From Solirubrobacteraceae bacterium (GTDB taxonomy: Bacteria > Actinomycetota > Thermoleophilia > Solirubrobacterales > Solirubrobacteraceae): a DNA stretch of 64,000 bases. The notes under the pieces are model-generated. The model had not been told where the DNA came from and searched no databases. It was given only the letters and a program-made list of their open reading frames with translations. How positions within the stretch are numbered: position 1 is the first letter of the stretch; each line of letters opens with the position of its first letter. Below, piece by piece: positions 36,996-45,339 of this stretch. The stretch spans positions 301,383 through 365,382 of the forward strand of contig JAUJOF010000002.1 of NCBI GenBank assembly GCA_030447785.1. The letters are read 5' to 3'. The translations under genes were made by a program, and so were the position numbers.

Positions 36996-38185
36996 GCGAT
37001 CAGCGCGTCGTAACGCTCCAGCGGCCGGACCTCGACGGCCGGCTCGGCCGGCTCGCGGCCGGCGCGTAGCGCCCGGGCGTGCCCGAGATCGGTGATCGTG
37101 CGGTGCCGCGCGAACGACCGAACATGGCGGCCAGCGAGCTCGCCGGTGTCCAATGCGACCACGAGGATCTCCCGGTCAGTGACGCGCGCTTCAACGCGGC
37201 GGCCGACCAGCCCAGGGTCGAGCGAGTAGTCGCAGGTGTCAAAGCGCAGGAACGGGTCCGGCGGGACTCTGAGCACCCAGCGGCGGTCGACGTCCGGCGC
37301 CGTCGCGGGCAACGGCGCCATCACCGCCCGCTCGTGCTCGAGGCGGTCGACCGGCCGGGCCCGCAGCGTCTTGTGCGTCCGGGCGTTGACCTGCGCGAAC
37401 CACGCGTCGAGCTGGTCCTGGAAGTCGAGCTCGTTCGCGAACCGGCGGCCCGGCTCGAAGTTCGTCTCCGCGTAGCCCTGGAGCCGCTCAACGGCGCCCT
37501 TGGCCTGCGGATCGGCGGGCTCGCAGAAGCGCCAATCGACCCTCAGCTGCCCGCAGAACGCGGCGAACTCGTCGCTCGGGCGGCCGCCGTGGCCATGAAT
37601 GCCGGCCTGGCGATCCCAGACCAGCGTGCTCGGCAGCGCGCCGAGCTGCCAGAGGCAGCGCCGGATCCCGGCGAGCAGGTCGGGAATCTGCTTGGTGAAG
37701 ACCAGCGCGCCAGCGCCCGCGCGCGAGTAGCCCAAGCACGCAACCACCACCCAGCCCCGCCGCATCTGGCCGTGCCCGACCGGGACCTCCGCCGCGGGCT
37801 CCCAGACGTCGAACTGGCAGATCTCCCCAGGCCGGTAGACGGTCCGCTGAAACGCCCTTGGCGGCGGCACAAACAACGGCCGCACCTCGCGCAGATAGTC
37901 ATCGACGATCGTCTTGCCGCCCTCAAAGCCCAGCGGCGCGATCAACTCACGGATCCGCTGGCCCGGCAACTTCGAGTCGGCCTGCAGCAACCGATGAATC
38001 TCCTCCTTGAACGCATCGAGCTTTGAACCCGCCGCCTCCCGGCGATAGGCCGGCGGCTCACCGCTGTGAACCGCCCTGCTGATCGTGTCGCGATGCAACC
38101 CCGTCCGTCGACTGATCTCGCGCATCGACAAGCCGCGCACGAAGTGCAGCCGCCGGATCTCCGCCCACTGCTCCACCTCGACCAC
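36992..38185 (-). CDS. istA: IstA transposase of IS21 element
   Basis: The 397-aa transposase begins at GTG 38185, with GGGAGG 6 nt upstream. An N-terminal HTH (RGLSMREISRRTGLHRDTIS) is followed by the DDE core: EICQFDVWEP (first Asp), STLVWDRQAGIHG (second Asp) and DPQAKGAVERLQGYAETNF (Glu). A C-terminal DNA-binding region follows with LRVPPDPFLRFDTCDYSLD. Length and order are normal for IS21. Intact and coupled to istB. Confidence 0.95.
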   Translation of the reverse strand: MVEVEQWAEIRRLHFVRGLSMREISRRTGLHRDTISRAVHSGEPPAYRREAAGSKLDAFKEEIHRLLQADSKLPGQRIRELIAPLGFEGGKTIVDDYLREVRPLFVPPPRAFQRTVYRPGEICQFDVWEPAAEVPVGHGQMRRGWVVVACLGYSRAGAGALVFTKQIPDLLAGIRRCLWQLGALPSTLVWDRQAGIHGHGGRPSDEFAAFCGQLRVDWRFCEPADPQAKGAVERLQGYAETNFEPGRRFANELDFQDQLDAWFAQVNARTHKTLRARPVDRLEHERAVMAPLPATAPDVDRRWVLRVPPDPFLRFDTCDYSLDPGLVGRRVEARVTDREILVVALDTGELAGRHVRSFARHRTITDLGHARALRAGREPAEPAVEVRPLERYDALIA

Positions 38186-38423
38186 CCCGGTCCTCCCGAG
38201 CTCGCTCTGCGCAAACGAGCCCAGGCTCCGCAGACCACCGGACAACGACCCAGGTGGCCCACATTTCAACCGGCGCAGGTGGCCTAGTTTTCACCCGGCG
38301 CCGACATCACCCTTCACACAGCCGGCCGCGGTCAGGGACCCCTACGGACGCTTCCCGGGGCCTCGATCAACGCGTCGTGGTGCTCGGTTCTCAACGCTCC
38401 TGCCGAGTACCGTCTCGATCAGC

Positions 38424-38882
38424 GTGTCTGTCGAGTTCCGCGCTGTGAACGCCGACCACGAGCCAGCGCGCTCGCTGATCGAAGCAACACTCGCCGCAGG
38501 CAGGATGACGTACGGCACAGCCGGTGCAGAGGAATCGCCTGCCGATACGGCCCCCGAGATGTCTCCGCCCGACGGTGCCTTCCTCGTGGGATTCGAGCGA
38601 GATCGACCGGTCGCCTGCGGCGGACTCAAGCGCTTCGATGCCGAGACCGTCGAGGTCAAACGGATGTACGTCGTTCCCGAGGCGCGAGGCCGCGGCCTCG
38701 GGCGATCGCTTCTTCGTGCCCTCGAGGAAGAGGCCCGGCGACTTGGCTATCGCCGTGCCCGCCTCGATACCGGCCCTCGCCAGCCGCACGCCCGGGCGCT
38801 GCACGAGTCCGCCGGATATGTGCCGATCGCCGCGTACAACACCGATCCGGTCGCCGACTACTGGGGCGAGAAGCGTCTCTGA
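38424..38882 (+). CDS. GNAT-family N-acetyltransferase
   Basis: The 152-aa protein contains GAFLVGFERDRPVACGGLKR, VEVKRMYVVPEARGRGLGRS with the acetyl-CoA loop EARGRGLGRSLL at about 87-98, and GPRQPHARALHESAGYVPI. GTG at 38424 (SVEFRAVNADHEPAR) is the likely start. It lies 117 bp after the IS21 element, which may have displaced its native promoter; IS21 ends can supply outward promoters. Intact. Confidence 0.84.
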   Translation: MSVEFRAVNADHEPARSLIEATLAAGRMTYGTAGAEESPADTAPEMSPPDGAFLVGFERDRPVACGGLKRFDAETVEVKRMYVVPEARGRGLGRSLLRALEEEARRLGYRRARLDTGPRQPHARALHESAGYVPIAAYNTDPVADYWGEKRL

Positions 38883-38970
38883 CCCCGCTCCCTCCCGCAA
38901 AAACGTCTCCCGTGCGTAGCCCGGGCGTCGTTTCTCTATCGAGGCTGCCTCGACGTCCGGTCGGGCGAAG

Positions 38971-39447
38971 TCAGGGCAGCTTCGAGGCGACGGTCGAGAG
39001 AAAGCAGCGGAGCTCACCCGGTGTTCGCAGGATGTGCACGTCGGCGCCCGGGGCGAAGGTGGCAGCCGCGTCGAGCACCGCGGCCCTGCTGCGGTATCGC
39101 CATGTCAGCAGCCACCACCAGAAGTCGGCGCGTTCGCGTGACCGTCGCGCGGCACGCCAGGCACAACGCGCCAGCGAGAAGTCGAGGACCATGACGGTGT
39201 CGGCTCTTTCCAGCCGAGCAGCGGGCGCATCGTAGGGCCCTAGGTCCCCGTCCATGATCCAGCGGTCGGGAGCGGCGAGCACGTGCTGCAGCTGCGTCCA
39301 CTCGTCCCGTGGCATCGGTGCCAGGCCCAGGCGCCAGAAGTGCCTATCCAGCGCGACGACGGGCAGCCCGGCGATCCGCCCCAGGTGAGCCGCCGCTGTC
39401 GACTTTCCCGCCGCACCACGGCCCAAGACGACCACTCGCTCCATCAT
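38971..39447 (-). CDS. Small P-loop ATPase, FlaR-like
   Basis: The 158-aa protein starts MMERVVVLGRGAAGKSTAAA (Walker A GRGAAGKST at about 9-17). LPVVALDRHFWRLGLAPMP, DRWIMDGDLGPYDAPAARL and TVMVLDFSLARCAWRAARR follow. Order and motifs match the gene at 8378-8908, so both belong to the adenylate-kinase/topology-modulation group of P-loop ATPases. Start ATG at 39447 (or 39444). Intact. Confidence 0.82.
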   Translation of the reverse strand: MMERVVVLGRGAAGKSTAAAHLGRIAGLPVVALDRHFWRLGLAPMPRDEWTQLQHVLAAPDRWIMDGDLGPYDAPAARLERADTVMVLDFSLARCAWRAARRSRERADFWWWLLTWRYRSRAAVLDAAATFAPGADVHILRTPGELRCFLSTVASKLP

Positions 39448-39536
39448 GAAGATGATCCCCGCTGCGCGAGAAGCCTTCGAGAAGCCGCGTGGACGCAGCT
39501 CTCCGGGCAGAGCAGAGCATGCCAATCGAGGAACCT

Positions 39537-40489
39537 TGGGTTCTCGCGGTGATCGCAACACCGGCCCGGTAGGAGGGCGTCCGGGGGAGGCGTCTGGTGT
39601 GGCTGGTGGGGTGGGCGTCGGTCGCCGCGCAGGCGAGCCCGGAGGGCGAGACGTAGCGGCGATCGACGCGCGTCCCGGCGTTGGGGGGCTCGTCTGTCGG
39701 TGATGGTCCTCGAGGTCAGGAGCTGTGGATGGTCGGTTTCTCCAACCAGCTGGTCGCCGAGGCGATCCAGCCGATTGCGCTGCGCTGCAGGCCGGTGGGT
39801 TTCTCACCGATGCGGCCGCGGTGGCTGGCACGCATCGCCGTCGCGCCCGCGGGTGGGTGCACGAGGCCGGTGGGGTGCGCCCGCGCCGCGGCCGCGATCT
39901 GAAGGGCCGCTGCCTGTCGTTTGCCGAGCGCGAGGAGATCGCGTTGGGCACAGCGCGCGAGGAGTCGGTGGGGGTGATCGCCCGGCGGCTGGGGCGGGCG
40001 CCGTCGACGGTCTCGCGCGAGCTGGCGCGCAACGTCGATCGCCGCGATGGTGGCTACCGGGGCAACGACGGCCCATGTGCAGGCCTGGGAGCGCGCGAGC
40101 CGGCCCAAGGCGGCCAAGCTGGCGGTCAACGTGGCCTTGCGCGAGCGGGTGGCAGACGATCTGGCGTGTCGCTTCTCGCCCGAGCAGATCGCCGGGCGCC
40201 TGCGCCGCCAGTTCCCCGACCAGCGGGAGATGTGGGTGTCGACCGAGACGATCTACCCGTCGCTGTACGTGCAGTCGCGCGGGGCGCTGCGCCGCGCCTC
40301 CAACGAGAACACCAACGGGCTGCTGTGACAGTACTTCCCCAAGGGCACCGACTTCACTGCGTTCACCGAGGCCGACCTCGACGCCGTCGCCGACGAGCTC
40401 AACGACCGGCCCCGCAAGCGCCTCGCCTTCGCCAAGCCAATCGAAGAGATCTCGGACCTGCTGTTGCAATGACCGCCAGAATCCGCCGA
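39537..40489 (+). mobile_element. IS30-family element, copy 2, internally deleted
   Basis: The same ends as copy 1 are present: TTGGGTTCTCGCGGTGATCG on the left and the complement of GCGGATTCTGGCGGTCA on the right. The copy is about 950 bp against about 1365 bp, because the middle of the transposase has been removed. It could be moved only by a transposase supplied in trans. Confidence 0.78.
39728..40470 (+). pseudogene. IS30-family transposase, catalytic core deleted
   Basis: N-terminal blocks GVRPRRGRDLKGRCLSFAER, LGRAPSTVSRELARN, then after a frameshift PEQIAGRLRRQFPDQREMWV and STETIYPSLYVQSRGALRR are present. The frame then jumps straight to ASNENTNGLL. Relative to copy 1 the first two catalytic Asp blocks are gone. 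The junction lies in GCGC-rich sequence, suggesting microhomology deletion. A TGA follows NGLL, then QYFPKGTDFTAFTEADLDAV to the end. Confidence 0.82.
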
Positions 40490-40584
40490 CCTCATTCGGA
40501 ACGCGACCGTGAATCAGCCGAAGCTGTGCGCACCACTCGGCGGCTCGGTCGGGGCCGGTCTGCGGCGGGTTTCGGGACCCGCGA

Positions 40585-41810
40585 TACTGGCGTTCGAGCG
40601 GATCGGCGCCGACGTGATGCGCTGGCTGTACTGCCAGCAGCCCCCGACCCAGAACATCCGCTTTGGCTACGGGCCGGCCGACGAGGTCAAGCGCAAGCTG
40701 CTGACGCTCTGGAACTCGGCCCGCTTCCTCGCCGACTACGCGGCGATCGAGGGCTTCGAGCCACGCTATGCCGACCTCGACGAGGGCGTGACCGGGGTAC
40801 AGCTCCGCTCGCTCGACCGCTGGCTCCAGGCCCGCAGTCAGCAGCTGGTCGCCGACGCCGAGGCCGCGTACGACCAGTACCTCACCGTCGACGCGATCCG
40901 CGCGGTCGACAGCTTCGTCGCCGACGTCTCCAACTGGTACATCCGCCGCTCCCGCCGCCGTTTCTACGTGCTCGACGAGGCGGCGTTCCGCACGCTGTGG
41001 ACTGCGCTCGTACAGCTGCTGCGAGTGGTGGCGCCGATCATGCCGTTCCTCGCGGAGCATCTCTGGCAGGCGCTGGTCGTCGAGCCGTGTCGACGGGCGC
41101 CTGACTCGGTGTTCCTGGCAGGCTGACCGGAGCGCCGTGCAGAGCTCCTCGACGAGGACCTGCTCGCGGAGATCGCCGCCGTCCGTAAGGTGGTGCAGGC
41201 GGGCCGCCGGGCGCGCGGCGAGGCGGGCGTGAAGCTGCGCCAGCCGCTGCGGCGGGCGTACGTGCGTGGGGCCGGCGCGGCGGCCAAGCACGTCGAGGAG
41301 ATCGCCGCGGAGCTGCGCGTCAAGTATGTCGGCTTCGACGAGGGGCCGGTGGCGCGTGTTCGCATCCTGCCGAACCTGCGCGTACTCGTGCCGCGGCTGG
41401 GGCCGAAGGTGACGGGGGTGCGCGCGGCACTCGAGCGGGGCGACTTCGAGGAACTCGACGGCGGCCGTGTGCGAGTGGCCGGCGAGGACCTCGCATCCGA
41501 TGACATTGTCCGCGGTAGCGGATCGAGGGTCGAGGGCTGGACGATCGCCGAGGACGACGGTGTCAACGTCGCAATCGACATCGAGCTCGACGACGAGCTC
41601 CGGCTCGAGGGCCGCGCCGATGACCTCATTCACGCGCTCAACGCAAAGCGTCGCGAAAGCGGTTTGGAGCTCACCGACCGGATCGAGGTCACGCTCCCGG
41701 AGCGCGACGCCGAGCTGCTCGCGCACGCCGACTGGATCATGCGCGAGGTGCTTGCGCGCCGGCTCGGAGTCGCTAGTGACCTCGAGGAGCCGTTGATCGA
41801 GAAGGTCTAA
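40585..41810 (+). pseudogene. ileS: Isoleucyl-tRNA synthetase, C-terminal fragment with internal TGA
   Basis: The frame joins IleRS at FERIGADVMRWLYCQQPP and continues NIRFGYGPADEVKRKLLTLW, RSLDRWLQARSQQLVADAEA, VADVSNWYIRRSRRRFYV and PIMPFLAEHLWQALV (anticodon-binding domain). SVFLAG is followed by TGA at 41124-41126, where IleRS has Trp in LAGWPE. The same frame then resumes AVRKVVQAGRRARGEAGVKL and runs to 41810. The whole catalytic domain (HIGH and KMSKS) is missing upstream. This is a relic; the functional gene must lie elsewhere. Confidence 0.87.
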
Positions 41811-42281
41811 GCCCGCGGCGGTCCGTCCACACTCAGCGGCGCCAAGGTGGGGCGAGCTTGGAGAGCGACGGGGCCCACGGTCCGGACGCTGCACCACTAC
41901 GCCGAGCGCCGCGCAGCAGCGAACCACAAAGCGCGCCCCGCGATACACCCCGGCCACTGAGCTGCCGTGGCTGCATGACTGAGCTGCAGTTGCCCGCTTC
42001 CCCGTTGAGCAGCGATTCGCTGACTCTGCCTGCATGACGGGCGCGCGGTCGTGGGGGCCGTGGCCGCTGCCTTTCAGGACCCGCTCACTGATCGTTTCGT
42101 CGCAGCCGTTCCGCTCCGCGTGACGACCCGGGTGCGCGCTCGTGGCTGGCTTCGCAGGAGCCCGCTGTTCGCTCCTCCCTCCACTTCTTCGGTCAACCGA
42201 AGGGCGCGAGTACGTATGCCGGACGGTGCGACCGTGAGCCGAGCCTGGACACGTCGGCGTGCATTCCGGGGCTACCGCTTA
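41811..42281. other. No gene recognised
   Basis: About 470 bp between the IleRS relic and the IS630 element. Open frames exist but none with a motif or ribosome-binding site. Confidence 0.5.
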
Positions 42282-43526
42282 GTGCTGCCCGCCGGAAATT
42301 CTGTCGCGTTGAAGGAGGGGCGGGCTGGTTGACGAACGTTATGGCGTGGGACGGGTGGCCACAGCGATCGAACTCGACGCGGTAGCGCGGGGTGAGCTTG
42401 AGCGGCGGGCGGGGAGCCTGACGCTGCCCTACCGCGTCGTCGTGCGCGCCAAATTGGTGTTGCTGGCCGCTGACGGGCATGGCAACCGTGAGATCGCGCA
42501 GCGGGTCGACATGTCGGCCGACCGGGTCGGGGACTGGCGAAGACGGTTCGCGGCTGAGGGCGTTGATGGGCTTGAGGATCGAGCGCGGACGGGTCGTCCG
42601 CGCCGTTTTCCCCCCGCAAGAGGTCGCGCAGGTCAAGGCGATCGCGTGCGAGTTGCCCAAGGCCCACGGCGTCGCGCTGTCGCGCTTTAGCCGCTCTGAG
42701 ATCCACCGATTCGTCGTCGAGCAGGCCATCAGCCAGGCGTCGGCCTCGACGATCGGGCGCTGGCTGGCCCAGGACGCGATCCGCCCCTGGCAGCATCGGT
42801 CGTGGATCTTTCCGCGCGACCCCGACTTCCTGGAGCGCGCCGGCCCGGTGCTCGACCTCTACGCGGGGCGCTGGGAGGGCAAGCTGCTCGAACCCGGCGA
42901 CTGTGTGATCAGCGCCGACGCCAAGCCCTCGATCCAGGCGCGCCGGCGCATCCACGAGACCGCGCCGCCCGCACCGAGGCGCGCCCAGCGCGTCGAGCAT
43001 GAGTACGAGCGGATGGGCGCGCTGACCTATCTGGACGCCTGGGACGTGCGGCGCGGCGGGGTGATCGGGCGCAGCGAACCCAAGGGCGGCATCGCCGCGT
43101 TCGATCGGCTCGTCTGGCAGGTCATGACCAAGGAGCCCCACGCCAGCGCGCGACGCGTGTTTTGGATCGTCGACAACGGCTCTGACCACCGAGGCAAGGC
43201 GTCCGTCAAGCGCCTCCAGGGCCGCTGGCCAACGCTGATCCTCGTCCATCTCCCCGTCCACGCAAGCTGGCTCAACCAGGTCGAGATCTACCACTCGATC
43301 ATCCAACGCAAGCTGCTGGCCCCCAACGACTTCCACACCACCGCCCAGCTCGCCCACGCACTCAACGACTTCGAGCACCGCTACAACGAGATCGCCGAAC
43401 CCTTCGACTGGACCTTCACCCGCCAGGACCTCGCAGACCTCCTCGCCCGCCTCGACCAGCGAGACCACGAGAGCTCACCGCTCGCGGCGGCCGCCTGATC
43501 ACGACGGCAGTTGCGGCGGCCAGCAC
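42282..43526 (+). mobile_element. IS630-family element at a TA site
   Basis: The ends carry the inverted repeat GTGCTGCCCGCCGGAA / GTGCTGGCCGCCGCAA and are flanked by TA at 42280-42281 and 43527-43528. This is the standard TA duplication of the IS630/Tc1 group. It contains one transposase frame with a single +1 shift. Confidence 0.85.
42346..43498 (+). pseudogene. IS630-family transposase with +1 frameshift in a C-run
   Basis: GTG at 42346 starts GRVATAIELDAVARGELERR with HTH DGHGNREIAQRVDMSADRV and DWRRRFAAEGVDGLEDRARTG. In TTTTCCCCCC at about 42605 the frame must move by one base. The continuation PPQEVAQVKAIACELPKA, GDCVISADAKPSIQAR (Asp), RVFWIVDNGSDHRGK (Asp) and VHASWLNQVEIYHSIIQRK (Glu) is complete to 43498. 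Removing one C restores a normal protein. Sequencing error, inactivating indel or programmed frameshift are all possible. Confidence 0.87.
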
Positions 43527-43599
43527 TAAGGGAGATAGTGACCCCGCTCATCCCCCGCGCCTTTCCCGCCGCACGCCGATGGCTAGTGTGCCGCCGCGA

Positions 43600-44085
43600 C
43601 GACCGCGCCTGAGGCCCCGGGATGCCCGCGCCGGCCGCCGCATCGATCACCAAGATGGCCGGCAAGCTGCTGGCCGCCCGTGCGGCCCGCAGACGCCAGG
43701 GGGGCGGTGGCGGGGCGGAGAGGACAGCACGGCAGCGCTGGTGGTCGTGGTGCTGGTCTTGGGCCTGCCCGTCGGGCTGGTTCTCGGGCTTGTGCTGCTG
43801 ATGAGCACCGCGGCCGGCGGTCAGCAGCAGGCGTGCGCCCCGGTGGGAAGCGGGGGGCCACTGCCGGCCAGCTTCACGGGGCCCGGGTCGCTGGGCGAGG
43901 TCGGCGGCACCGGCGTCAAGCGCTCGCTGGTGGAGCGGGTGCGCTCCGCCTCGCCGTACGCGGGCGCGAAGATCACTCCGGGGACCTACGGCACCACCGC
44001 CTACGGCCCGCCGTGGGGCGGCATCCAGGGCGCTGGCAACGCCACCTCGGGGGCCTGCCGATCCGCGGGCGCTCACCGCCGTTGT
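43600..44085 (+). pseudogene. Conjugative-element membrane/cell-wall protein, N-terminal fragment
   Basis: The frame shows a transmembrane segment (VVVVLVLGLPVGLVLGLVLL), a linker with STAAGGQQQACAPVGSGG, then SLGEVGGTGVKRSLVERVRS, ASPYAGAKITPGTYGTTAYG and PPWGGIQGAGNATSG. This is the front of a protein type seen in actinobacterial conjugative elements ahead of a peptidase or lysozyme domain. The frame shifts at ATSGG and ends within a few codons, where it meets an antisense gene fragment. Assignment is from memory of such elements. Confidence 0.55.
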
Positions 44086-44720
44086 AGGCCGCCGCCTGGC
44101 GGCGGGCCTGTTGCTCGGCCTCGCGCTCGCGCCGGCGGGCCTCCTTGGCCGCCTCCTCATCGCCGGGCTCCTCGCCGGGGTGCTGGCCCTCGCCGGCGCG
44201 CTGCTCGCCGATCCGCTCGCGCCGCTTCTGCTCCTCCTCGGCGCGCTGACGCTGGACGGCCAGGCACGCGCGGATGTAGTCGCCGGCCAGCTGGTCGGCG
44301 ATGTCCTGGCCGACGATCAGCGCGCTGTAGGGCGTGCTTGGAGGCCCGGGCCGCCTTGAGCGCCTGGGCCTGCCCGATCCGCTCGCGGCCAAAGCGCACC
44401 ACGAACTCGTCCGCGGTGACGGGCAGCAGCTCGCACAGCGCCTCGAGGTCGGCACGGGTGGCCTCGTCCAGGCCAAAGCGCGCGATGGGGTGGTTGGCGT
44501 GGGCGTCAAAGACGCCGGCGGGCAGGTCCTCGTCCTGCTCGCCAGGGCCGCTGACGATCACGGCGATCGGGTCGTCGGCCAGCTCCTCCCAGCACTCCCA
44601 GGTGACGGGCTCGTCCCACTGGTGGGCGGGCCCGTCGAGCACGCGCACGGCCACGGCGGGCAGCCCTCGTGCAGGCGCGCCAGCTCGACCAGGGCTTGAT
44701 CGCGCTCTGGGGCACGACGC
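44086..44720 (-). pseudogene. Conjugative-element-like hypothetical protein, truncated and frameshifted
   Basis: One minus-strand frame reads LPAVAVRVLDGPAHQWDEPV, TWECWEELADDPIAVIVSGP, AHANHPIARFGLDEATRADL and LCELLPVTADEFVVRFGRER. A second continues LIVGQDIADQLAGDYIRACL and a long charged helix (RAEEEQKRRERIGEQRAGE). This is a plausible partition or coupling-type protein of an integrated element, but the family is not certain. Its 3' end is fused tail to tail with the 43600 fragment, which implies a deletion. Confidence 0.5.
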
Positions 44721-45012
44721 CCTGCGCGACGGCGGCCTTGGGGTCATCGCCGGCGCCCAGGCCTGGACGATGCCGCTGATCGTGCGTCCGCCGTCGCCTT
44801 GAAGCCGCTGACGACCTCGGGCCAGGCAATCGGCAAGCAAACCAGCGCCTACATCGAGGCCATCGGCGACTGCTTGAAGCGCACCAGCCGATGCCCTGCC
44901 TCCCCGAACCGTCGCATTCCTCGAGGAACAGCTTGAGCGCGACTGGCCCACCGACTGGCCCATTAACGCCAAGTACATGAAGAAAACTCCCGGCTGTGCG
45001 GGGTTTCGTGAG

Positions 45013-45085
45013 TACCGCTACGGGGATTCGAACCCCGGTTTCCGCCGTGAGAGGGCGGCGTCCTAGTCCCCTAGACGATAGCGGC
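45013..45085 (-). tRNA. tRNA-Glu (CTC)
   Basis: Acceptor stem GCCGCTA pairs with TAGCGGT (one G-T). The anticodon stem CCGCC/GGCGG encloses loop CTCTCAC with anticodon CTC. The T arm is CCGGGGTTCGAATCCCCG-like. 73 nt, discriminator A, no encoded CCA. It borders the conjugative-element debris at 43.6-44.7 kb. Confidence 0.93.
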
Positions 45086-45188
45086 AGGCGGCCCAGCAGG
45101 GTAGCGAAGGCGGTGCGCCGCCTGCGGCCCGGCGGGTTGCTGTCGCGATGCGATTCCGCCGGCCACGGCTGTACAATGAGTGTTGCAC

Positions 45189-45272
45189 GCGGGCGTGCTG
45201 GAATTGGTAGACAGGCATGGTTCAGGTCCATGTGTTCGTAAGAGCGTGGAGGTTCGAGTCCTCTCGCCCGCA
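45189..45272 (+). tRNA. tRNA-Leu (CAG)
   Basis: Acceptor GCGGGCG/CGCCCGC, class II tRNA with a long variable arm (TGTTCGTAAGAGCG region) and anticodon CAG in TTCAGGT. 84 nt, discriminator A, no encoded CCA. The IS1595 transposon starts 20 bp downstream. Confidence 0.93.
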
Positions 45273-45339
45273 TCCTGAGTCGTCCGGGGCAGGGCAAGTA
45301 TCCCTTGACAGTACGTAGTTTTTTTGGGATCATGCAGGT

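Larger units (their letters stand above)
36091..38306 (-). mobile_element. Complete IS21-family element, copy 2, with 5-bp duplication
   Basis: The element spans from TGTCAAGG at 36091 to ...CGCCGACA at 38306 (2216 bp). It is flanked by TCACC at 36086-36090 and TCACC at 38307-38311, a clean 5-bp target duplication. Both ends contain repeated copies of a subterminal motif with GGTGGCC and TTTTCAACCGG or close variants. istA and istB are intact and overlap by ATGA, so the element may be active. It matches the partial inverted copy at 1-696. Confidence 0.93.

Noticed and set aside
1-38306. The 36-kb region between the two IS21 copies as one composite transposon
   Set aside because: Copy 2 has its own 5-bp duplication TCACC on both sides, so it inserted alone. 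Many other elements of separate origin lie inside.
16528-41126. In-frame TGA at conserved Trp in two genes as evidence for TGA read as tryptophan
   Set aside because: TGA ends many intact genes in the window, both affected genes have other lesions or missing parts, and normal TGG codons occur throughout. Independent G-to-A changes are simpler.
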